Below are positions 57,690 through 64,000 of a stretch of 64,000 bases of DNA, in pieces. The notes below the pieces were generated by a model. That model ran no database searches and had not been told where the DNA came from. It saw nothing but the letters and a program-made list of their open reading frames with translations. This stretch comes from Lachnospiraceae bacterium NE2001 (GTDB taxonomy: Bacteria > Bacillota > Clostridia > Lachnospirales > Lachnospiraceae): assembly GCA_900110635.1 (NCBI GenBank), contig FOEK01000002.1, forward strand, positions 62,001-126,000, read 5' to 3'. The position numbers were made by a program, and so were the translations under genes. Each line of letters opens with the position of its first letter. Position 1 is the stretch's first letter.

Positions 57690-60059
57690 ATGTGTAAAGA
57701 TGTTATAAAGAAACTAAGAAACAGGATGGCCTATATTCTTTCTATGCTTTTATTATTATCTTGTTTTAGTGGGTGTTCTGGATCACGGGTTTCGGATGAC
57801 AGCACTGGGGAAGTTGAAATGGTTGAAACAGCTGAATTTCAGTCTGCAACCGATGGAGCAGATCTGAATGAAGCTGGTACAGAAACAGCAGAGGCTGCTG
57901 ATGACCCTGAAAATACTGAGATGACTATTGAAAGGATAACTGAACTCAACGGGGAGGATGTTATAATCCATAAAAATGAGGATGAGGTTATTACATTTAT
58001 AGGCGGCACCTGTACAGATAAACCTATTGCAGATGATGGTGATGCATATCTCGTTCTTGAATCAATGCTCAGTCTTCTTGGTGGTGATGAAAATACTGAA
58101 TTTGAATATATGAATTGTCATACGGATAACTGGGGGAACAAGTATTATTCATTTTCTCAGTTTTATAAAAATAGATCCCTTGCTGATGGACTGATTAAGA
58201 TCATTGTCAATAAAGATGATGAGATGACAGGAATTGTTTCGGATATAATAACGGATTATCCTGCTGATTATGATGGTAAAGAGATAGATGCTTCTGAACT
58301 TGCGGAGATAGTATACAGCTGCGGTGGTTATGATAGAGATGAACTAACTGTATATGAAGATTTAACTGAGGTAGGTCTTTTTGATTATGTTAGAGATCCT
58401 AATCTGGATGTTAATACTGATGAGGATGATCCTGAATTAGCCAGCATTTGTTATAATTGGGTTGTTTATACAAATAATCCCGAGGGAGGATCAGAGGCTA
58501 CGCCAAATGATGCATTTACTTCTGATTTTCCGTTTGATGACAGTGATTATACATACAGGGCTCATTATATTACATTTAATGGAGAGTATCTGTACAGTAT
58601 TCCTATTAAAGAGCCTGGAGATGAAGCATCTCAGGCTGGTTATGTTCCATCCTATATTTTTGAATATATGGAGGCGGATGAATGGACGGGAACATTAACG
58701 GAAAATGATGGAAGTGAAGTGACAGTTACGGTTCCTGTTATGAAGGATCCGGAGTCTGGCAGGTACTATCTGGGAGATATTGAACGCAGAATTGCTGTGG
58801 CAGATGCCTATTCCTTTATGTATGAAGGTTATGTTGCGGATATTCTCTCAAGTGATACCAATGATGATTGGAACGAATATTATCTGCTGACATATTACAA
58901 TATTATCAGAATCTGGGATTATTATAATGATCTTGGCTGGAAGGGTACAGATGGCGAAGGAACCCCGATCCTAGTTCTTACTGATCTTTGTTATGCAGAT
59001 CATGAACCCTATGATAATGCAGCATATGGATGTACAACACATGGCTGGTCAATGTTTGGATTTGCTGATAGTAATAGCTTTGGGGGCGATTTGGATGTAG
59101 TGGCCCACGAGTATACGCATGGATTTGATTACGGTTCTATTACATATGTTGCATACAAGAATGAAATGGGAGCGATAGAAGAATCCTATGCTGATATAAT
59201 GGGAAATCTGTGTCAGCATACTTTTAATCCGGATGAGGATTCAGAATGGCTGCTTGGTGAAACAAGTGGAGCCCTGCGTAGTATGAGTAATCCTTTAGCA
59301 TATTATTTGCCAGAACAAGTGTGGGATTTGTTTTATATTGATGATGTTGCTGTACCAACAAATGGAAATGATAGAGGTGGGGTACATTATAATTCTTCTA
59401 TATTAAATCATATTGCATACAGGATATGTGAAGAGGCTGGGTTGTCAGTAGAGGATGCTGTGGATTTATGGTTTAGTTTTGGGCTTGCGAGAGTAAACTA
59501 TACTGACTTTAGTCAACTGGGTGATATTCTCTTATGGTCTGCTGATAATAATGGACTTGACCAGTATGCTGATGAAATTGAACAATATATTGAAGATGCT
59601 GGATTGGGAGAAAGAGACGTTCCTGAGCAGGCTGGAGATAATCAAGCGATTATTAGTCTTGAGTTCCCTGACGATGAAATCTATAAAGATGGTTATTGGA
59701 GCTTGGTATTTTTGGATTATGATCCTGACAGTGCAAATGATGTTACAGGATCAGATGAGGTTCCGGTGTCATATTATGGATTTCCAGGAGAGGATAATCG
59801 CACTATTAATATGATAGTTCCATCAGGAGATAATAAGAATATAGTTTTGCAGCATTTCAGAATGGAAGCCAGCGAGATGGTGGATATGATATTACTAATA
59901 TACACTGAAAGTGGTGAATGGAAAGAAATTAAAGAAGAGCAGGATATGGATTATATTTCAATAGAGGAAGGGAAGGTAGTTATTAATACAGATGGATTGG
60001 ATGAAATGGTGAAAGAGCTGATGGAAGGCTTTTCAACTGATCCTGCTGAAGACGATTAA
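57690..60059 (+). CDS. M4 (thermolysin) family metalloprotease, surface lipoprotein
   Basis: About 789 residues. The signal peptide has a lipobox-like FSGC, so it is probably lipid-anchored outside. An Asp/Glu/Thr-rich spacer and propeptide-like region occupy the first 320 residues. The catalytic domain has HEYTHGFDYG, the third zinc ligand in GAIEESYADIMG, and the active-site histidine in DRGGVHYNSSILN, all as in thermolysin, so it should be an active zinc endopeptidase. The C-terminal 130 residues may be a binding domain. The ATG at 57690 has GAGGTGG upstream; the TTG at 57648 is rejected. It lies just outside the island repeat. Confidence 0.93.
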   Translation: MCKDVIKKLRNRMAYILSMLLLLSCFSGCSGSRVSDDSTGEVEMVETAEFQSATDGADLNEAGTETAEAADDPENTEMTIERITELNGEDVIIHKNEDEVITFIGGTCTDKPIADDGDAYLVLESMLSLLGGDENTEFEYMNCHTDNWGNKYYSFSQFYKNRSLADGLIKIIVNKDDEMTGIVSDIITDYPADYDGKEIDASELAEIVYSCGGYDRDELTVYEDLTEVGLFDYVRDPNLDVNTDEDDPELASICYNWVVYTNNPEGGSEATPNDAFTSDFPFDDSDYTYRAHYITFNGEYLYSIPIKEPGDEASQAGYVPSYIFEYMEADEWTGTLTENDGSEVTVTVPVMKDPESGRYYLGDIERRIAVADAYSFMYEGYVADILSSDTNDDWNEYYLLTYYNIIRIWDYYNDLGWKGTDGEGTPILVLTDLCYADHEPYDNAAYGCTTHGWSMFGFADSNSFGGDLDVVAHEYTHGFDYGSITYVAYKNEMGAIEESYADIMGNLCQHTFNPDEDSEWLLGETSGALRSMSNPLAYYLPEQVWDLFYIDDVAVPTNGNDRGGVHYNSSILNHIAYRICEEAGLSVEDAVDLWFSFGLARVNYTDFSQLGDILLWSADNNGLDQYADEIEQYIEDAGLGERDVPEQAGDNQAIISLEFPDDEIYKDGYWSLVFLDYDPDSANDVTGSDEVPVSYYGFPGEDNRTINMIVPSGDNKNIVLQHFRMEASEMVDMILLIYTESGEWKEIKEEQDMDYISIEEGKVVINTDGLDEMVKELMEGFSTDPAEDD

Positions 60060-60071
60060 TATCTAAACCAA

Positions 60072-60101
60072 AACAGAAGGCTTTAAAACCTTCTGTTTTT
60101 T
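60072..60101 (+). terminator. Terminator after the metalloprotease gene
   Basis: AACAGAAGG/CCTTCTGTT 9-bp stem followed by a T run. Confidence 0.93.
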
Positions 60102-60217
60102 GTTACATTGAAGAACGTTTGCTCTGAGGAATGCTATGTTCTGTAAATTAGATTTACATTTGATGTAATATGAGTTTATAATTGGTTTTGAATCTTTTTG
60201 AATTATGGGGGGATGAA

Positions 60218-60889
60218 ATGACCGTTATTGATAGGCTTATGGAAGAAAAGGATGAAGAGTATAAGGAGTTTCAGGCGAAGCTTGTTCCTAATATTTCACC
60301 AGACCTTATTATAGGTGTAAGAACACCAGAGATGAGACGGATAGCAAAAGAGGTTTTTGCTAGTGATGAAATGGATTCCTTCCTTAAGGAACTGCCTCAC
60401 AAGTATTATGAAGAAAATCTTGTGCATTTCTTTATTCTTGCTATGATAAAAGATTTTGATACCTGTGTTAATCTGGTTGAAGAGTTTCTTCCATATGTTG
60501 ACTGCTGGCCAGTATCTGATCAGGCAACCCCAAAGTCATTTAAGAAGAATCACGATAGACTGCTTCCATATATTAAGAAATGGATAGCATCGGACCATGT
60601 CTATACGGCTCGTTTTGGAATGCGTATGCTGATGAACGAATATCTTGGCGAGGATTTTAAGAAGGAATATTTAAATCTTGTTGCTTCAAAGAAGGGTGAT
60701 GATTATTATCTTAAAATGATGGTGGCTTGGTATTTTGCGACAGCTCTTGCAAAGCAATATGATGAAGCGGTAAAGTATATAGAAGAACGAAGGCTTGATG
60801 AATGGGTTCATAAGAAAGCAATCCAGAAGGCCGTAGAGAGCTACAGGGTAACAGATGAACATAAGGAATACCTGAAGAGCTTACGTTAG
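60218..60889 (+). CDS. AlkD-like DNA alkylation repair protein
   Basis: A 223-residue HEAT-repeat protein of the DNA alkylation repair (AlkC/AlkD) family. Conserved stretches are IIGVRTPEMRRIAKEV near residue 35, DCWPVSDQATPKSF and YYLKMMVAWYFATALAKQ near residue 165. AlkD-type glycosylases remove bulky or cationic alkyl bases; many divergent members lack proven activity. The ATG at 60218 is placed after GGGGGGATGAA; the longer frame from 60182 has no site. Single gene. Confidence 0.87.
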   Translation: MTVIDRLMEEKDEEYKEFQAKLVPNISPDLIIGVRTPEMRRIAKEVFASDEMDSFLKELPHKYYEENLVHFFILAMIKDFDTCVNLVEEFLPYVDCWPVSDQATPKSFKKNHDRLLPYIKKWIASDHVYTARFGMRMLMNEYLGEDFKKEYLNLVASKKGDDYYLKMMVAWYFATALAKQYDEAVKYIEERRLDEWVHKKAIQKAVESYRVTDEHKEYLKSLR

Positions 60890-60947
60890 TGTGATAACTA
60901 TAGTTAATAAAATGGTAAATAATTACTAAAGAAAATAGGAGACAGAG

Positions 60948-61268
60948 TTGAACTTAGATAGCATAGCACAGGAACTGGATAGATTATATGAATTTGAGAT
61001 CAGTAGGTATATCGAAAGATGTGATGAACTTAAAAAATCAGGCTTCAAGATATACCGTAATTCTACTGGTCAGCATAAGGTCGTGCTGGCAGGACAGGGT
61101 GCGCAGAGTGAACAGAAACAGCAGAATGTTTATGACACTAGTACAGCTAAAAAGGAGAATATTTTCGTTAGAGCAAAGAACAGGGTGAAGCGAGGCGTGG
61201 AAACCATTAAAACAGTCGTAAAAGTAGTGAAGTATATCAGTGATAGCCAGAATAACAGAAGAGTGTAG
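60948..61268 (+). CDS. Small basic soluble protein of unknown function
   Basis: A 106-residue protein starting at TTG behind an AGGAGA site, which is the reason for choosing this start. The first half is acidic helical (IAQELDRLYEFEISRYIERCDELKKSG). The middle is Gln-rich, and the C terminus is basic and amphipathic (NRVKRGVETIKTVVKVVKYI), so it could bind a membrane or nucleic acid. No family is recognised. It is followed by a strong terminator. Confidence 0.6.
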   Translation: MNLDSIAQELDRLYEFEISRYIERCDELKKSGFKIYRNSTGQHKVVLAGQGAQSEQKQQNVYDTSTAKKENIFVRAKNRVKRGVETIKTVVKVVKYISDSQNNRRV

Positions 61269-61303
61269 CTTTTGAATATTTGAAAAAAAATAATTAAAGG
61301 ATG

Positions 61304-61346
61304 ATCAGTTCGTAGAATAAATGATATCTACGAACTGATTTTTTTT
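61304..61346 (+). terminator. Rho-independent terminator
   Basis: ATCAGTTCGTAGA/TCTACGAACTGAT perfect 13-bp stem and eight T residues. Confidence 0.96.
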
Positions 61347-61348
61347 GC

Positions 61349-61377
61349 TTGACAAAATCAATAGAGTTGTGGATAAT
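61349..61377 (+). promoter_or_regulatory. padR promoter
   Basis: Consensus TTGACA (61349-61354), 17 bases, GATAAT (61372-61377), starting right after the preceding terminator. Confidence 0.85.
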
Positions 61378-61378
61378 A

Positions 61379-61406
61379 TATCAAAATGATATATATCAAA
61401 ACGATA
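61379..61406 (+). promoter_or_regulatory. Two tandem PadR operator boxes
   Basis: TATCAAAATGATA (61379-61391) and TATCAAAACGATA (61394-61406) are near-identical palindromes 15 bp centre to centre. They cover the likely transcription start, which suggests autorepression by the PadR protein. Confidence 0.75.
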
Positions 61407-61434
61407 CATATTGTATGTAAATTGGAGCTTAGTT

Positions 61435-61986
61435 ATGGGAAAAGATAGAAAGATAGATATGGTGATTCTTGGGCTTCTGGCTCATGAAGATCTTACAGGA
61501 TACGATATAAAGAAGCATATTGATAATAGTATCAGCTTCTTCTGGAAGGGAAGCTTTGGAAGCATATATCCGGCCCTCAGTGATATGGAAAAGCAGGGGC
61601 TTATAAAACGTAAGAAATCCAGGAATACAGGTGCCAGGGAAAAGATAGTATATCAGCTGACAAATGAGGGTAGAGACGCAGTTAAAGAATGGCTGAATCA
61701 GGAAAGCGCTAGTAATGAGCTTAAGTATGAGACACTGCTTAAGCTCTACTTTGGAGGAGTGGAGGATAGAAGTGTCACCCTTCGAAACATCGAACTCTTT
61801 GAAGAGCAGATTCGAGATAATCTTACTGTATTAAATATGTATAAAGATAATCTTGAAAAGGTTCTGGACGATGAGGAGGACCATCTATACTATTACCTGA
61901 CTGTTACATTTGGCATAGATACCTATGAGGCATATCTCAAATGGTGTGAAAAGACAAAGAGAATACTAAAGAAAAGAAATTATTAA
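61435..61986 (+). CDS. PadR family transcriptional regulator
   Basis: A 183-residue repressor. The N-terminal winged helix contains the family signature VILGLLAHEDLTGYDIKKHI, then SFGSIYPALSDMEKQGLIKRKK with the recognition helix. The C-terminal PadR-specific coiled coil (residues 95-183) mediates dimerisation. The ATG at 61435 follows GGAGCT. It controls itself through the two operator boxes and probably also the flavodoxin gene 56 bases downstream. The inducer is not known; phenolic acids and other toxic compounds are common for the family. Confidence 0.95.
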   Translation: MGKDRKIDMVILGLLAHEDLTGYDIKKHIDNSISFFWKGSFGSIYPALSDMEKQGLIKRKKSRNTGAREKIVYQLTNEGRDAVKEWLNQESASNELKYETLLKLYFGGVEDRSVTLRNIELFEEQIRDNLTVLNMYKDNLEKVLDDEEDHLYYYLTVTFGIDTYEAYLKWCEKTKRILKKRNY

Positions 61987-62042
61987 AAGATAAAAGAGTA
62001 TAGAGTTATAAGAAATAAAAAATATAAGAATTGGAGGATGTT

Positions 62043-62525
62043 ATGAAGACTGCAATAGTATATTATTCCATGCTTGGTAATTGTGAGATGGTGGCAGAGA
62101 GGATAGCTGAAAGGCTGGATGTAGACATGATCAGGATAGAGCCTGATAAGGCGTATCCTGATAAAGGGGCAAAGAAGTTTTTATGGGGAGGAAAGAGTGC
62201 TGTGATGGGAGAAAAACCAGCGCTTAAGCCTTATGATTTTGATGCAGATAAGTACGGCAATGTGATCATTGGGTTTCCAGTATGGGCTAGTCGTCCTGCC
62301 CCACCCATTGTTTCATTTGTAGATCAGAATAAGGTAAAGCTTGCTGGTAAGAAGATATCTGCATTTGCGTGCCAGAGTGGGAATGGTGCAGAGAAAGCAT
62401 TTGACAAGCTTAAAGATCAGCTTGGAATAGACGCTTTCTGGGCAGAGCTTATTCTCATAGATCCTAAAATCAGACAGAAGAATGATGATATTGATAAGAT
62501 AGAAGCATTTTGCCAGAAGCAATAA
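62043..62525 (+). CDS. Flavodoxin
   Basis: A 160-residue flavodoxin-like protein. The FMN phosphate loop is YYSMLGNCEMVAERIAE near residues 7-23; the usual T/SxTGxT is altered to SMLGNC. NVIIGFPVWASRPAPPI and FACQSGNGAEKAF supply the isoalloxazine loops. It should carry electrons as an FMN protein or act as a flavodoxin-type oxidoreductase. The start follows TTGGAGGATG. It is downstream of the PadR gene, so an inducible redox response is likely. Confidence 0.9.
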   Translation: MKTAIVYYSMLGNCEMVAERIAERLDVDMIRIEPDKAYPDKGAKKFLWGGKSAVMGEKPALKPYDFDADKYGNVIIGFPVWASRPAPPIVSFVDQNKVKLAGKKISAFACQSGNGAEKAFDKLKDQLGIDAFWAELILIDPKIRQKNDDIDKIEAFCQKQ

Positions 62526-62550
62526 AGTCCTGTTTTTGCAGGACTTTTTT
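62524..62550 (+). terminator. Terminator after the flavodoxin gene
   Basis: AAAGTCCTG/CAGGACTTT stem, TTTTTG loop and a T run. Confidence 0.92.
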
Positions 62551-62674
62551 ATTTTATATTAGTGAAATGAAATAAATATTTGTACTAGTCATATAACCAT
62601 AATAGGTAATATAATAATATAATGTGAGTAAAGCATAGGAAGCACTGGATGATATGTTGTAAAGGGGTGGAGTT

Positions 62675-64000
62675 ATGGCCGAGGAGAAGACGTTTCATAT
62701 TGGTGTTATGATCGGAAACGTTCATACTCAGCATCCGATGGAGCTGATACGGGGAATATGTGAAGCAACTAAAACTGAAAATGTAAATGTATCATTCTTT
62801 GTTGGCGCACAGGGAAATGCGCTTAGCTTCTGGAATGGATCAGAGAATGATTTTAATGCATATAATTATCAATACAATTCACTCTATGACTATTCGCTGA
62901 TTGCAGGTCTTGATGCGATAATCATATCGTACGGTACTCTGTGTATATATCTGGATAGAGAAGATAGAGAGACATTTGCCAGCAAGTTCAGAAGTGTGCC
63001 TCTGGTAATACTTGAGGAATATGATGAAGAGTCTGTGGACAGCTTTATCATTAGTGATAATTACGGAAGCATGTACACAATAGTAGAGCATCTTCTGAAG
63101 GATCATGGCTACAGGAATATATTATATCTGAGCGGTCCTAAAAATAATACAGATTCCAACGAAAGGGAGCGTGCCTATCTTGAGGCAATGAAGGCGTATG
63201 GCCTTACTGTGACAAGTGATATGGTGGAATATGGCGACTACTCCTCTGAAGTGGATGATCTTGTTGAGAGGCTTCTGGATAATCATCCAGAAGCAGAGGC
63301 TATTGTGTCTGCAAATGATGAAATGGCTGTCAGTATATATAGGGTGTGTCAGCAGAGAGGGCTTCGACCAGGAAGAGATATAGCAGTGACTGGCTACGAT
63401 GATGTGGAGTTTGCCCAGCGTATGGATCCGCCACTTACCACAGCAAACCAGGATGGCCTGGATATGGGATATAGAGCACTTAAATGTGCCGTTCAGCTTT
63501 GCAAAAATCCAGAACCTGTTAAGATGAAGATTCCTGCCAGATTCTTCTGCCGTCAGTCCTGTGGTTGCAATGTTAAGAGTGCTGCAGAAGGATGGGGAAT
63601 TACTCATCTTCTAGAGAGGATCAAGGAATCAAATGATAAGGAAGGAATAGAAGCTGCTATCTCAGCTGTACTGTCTTTAACGTATCAGAGTATTGCATCT
63701 GCAGAATCTAAAGAAAAAGGAAGACAGTATTTTTCGTATCTATTTGATCTTCTGTATAAGATAATTGATGGAAAAGAAATAATAGATGATAAAGAGGTGA
63801 CTGAGAATTCACTGCTTCAGGTGCAGAGGCTTTGTGTCGAGGATGCTGATGGAAGCCTTGATTACTCAGGATTTCTTAGATGCTTCCATCAGCTTATGAC
63901 ATTTTTCATGAAAAAAACAAATGATCCTAAAAGTCTGGTCAGTCTGGGTATAATAGTAGAACTGACTGACACATATATTGCGTCTTTTGTAATGAGGAAT
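62675..64000 (+). CDS. LacI-type ligand-binding protein, N-terminal part, runs off the window
   Basis: An open frame of at least 442 codons, starting at an ATG behind AAAGGGGTGGAG and continuing past the window end. Residues 5-285 form a periplasmic-binding-protein-like (LacI/GalR effector) domain: FHIGVMIGNVHTQHPMELI, SANDEMAVSIYRVCQQRG, and VTGYDDVEFAQRMDPPLTT. There is no N-terminal helix-turn-helix or signal peptide, so it senses a sugar-like ligand in the cytosol. A helical linker follows from about residue 310. Similar Lachnospiraceae proteins carry a C-terminal output domain such as GGDEF; here that part is not visible. Confidence 0.85.
   Translation, partial: MAEEKTFHIGVMIGNVHTQHPMELIRGICEATKTENVNVSFFVGAQGNALSFWNGSENDFNAYNYQYNSLYDYSLIAGLDAIIISYGTLCIYLDREDRETFASKFRSVPLVILEEYDEESVDSFIISDNYGSMYTIVEHLLKDHGYRNILYLSGPKNNTDSNERERAYLEAMKAYGLTVTSDMVEYGDYSSEVDDLVERLLDNHPEAEAIVSANDEMAVSIYRVCQQRGLRPGRDIAVTGYDDVEFAQRMDPPLTTANQDGLDMGYRALKCAVQLCKNPEPVKMKIPARFFCRQSCGCNVKSAAEGWGITHLLERIKESNDKEGIEAAISAVLSLTYQSIASAESKEKGRQYFSYLFDLLYKIIDGKEIIDDKEVTENSLLQVQRLCVEDADGSLDYSGFLRCFHQLMTFFMKKTNDPKSLVSLGIIVELTDTYIASFVMRN

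Overview
This 64 kb window looks like a chromosomal segment of a Gram-positive anaerobe of the class Clostridia, most likely Lachnospiraceae (Butyrivibrio or Pseudobutyrivibrio-like). The reasons are moderate-to-low GC, strong AGGAGG-type ribosome binding sites, sigma-A promoters of the TTTACA-17-TATAAT type, a large Bacillus/Clostridium-type SRP RNA, a glmS ribozyme, a pyrB-pyrI pair, DUF4342 and PadR proteins, and many c-di-GMP and sensory proteins. The genus is an inference. No rRNA, tRNA or CRISPR array was seen.

Layout. 1-8.1 kb: tail of a sensor kinase, HIT protein, aldose epimerase-like protein, metK, an aberrant ornithine carbamoyltransferase paralogue, pyrB-pyrI and an ABC exporter pair. 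8.2-12.6 kb: murA, metG and a lipoprotein. 12.6-17 kb: amino-sugar operon glmS - hexapeptide protein - glmM, led by a glmS ribozyme carrying a hairpin-rich insertion. 17-23.6 kb: a DivIVA-like coiled coil with a cysteine every 11 residues, a PocR/GAF-like sensor, an MreB homologue, recD2 and comF. 23.6-23.9 kb: an untranslated array of GAA-triloop hairpins, then ddl. 25-30 kb, minus strand: aminotransferase, malQ, plsC, a conserved membrane-anchored protein and a CPBP protease. 30-36.6 kb: tatD, a tandem GGDEF protein, rsmA, tadA, SRP RNA (ffs), an HD hydrolase, small membrane proteins and a G3E GTPase. 36.7-45 kb: an EAL phosphodiesterase tightly linked to glpK, a CDP-glycerol transferase, a DUF4342 protein and a two-component system. 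45.2-46.6 kb: gdhA.

46.6-57.5 kb is an accessory island. The last 30 nt around the gdhA stop codon recur (29 of 30 identical) at 57498, so the intervening 10.9 kb looks inserted at the gdhA 3' end. It carries a methyltransferase and two GNAT acetyltransferases between 85-nt direct repeats, then five 23-bp tandem repeats, a DUF4143 ATPase and a complete four-gene JetABCD (Wadjet) anti-plasmid system. No integrase is visible.

57.6-64 kb: an M4-family surface metalloprotease, an AlkD-like repair protein, a PadR regulator with two operator boxes linked to a flavodoxin, and a truncated LacI-type ligand-binding protein that runs off the end.

Core genes cover cell-wall precursor supply (glmS, glmM, murA, ddl, teichoic-type transferase), pyrimidine and nitrogen metabolism (pyrBI, gdhA) and translation (metG, rsmA, tadA, ffs). 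The most unusual parts are the Wadjet island, the cysteine hendecad protein, the glmS ribozyme insertion and the triloop hairpin array.
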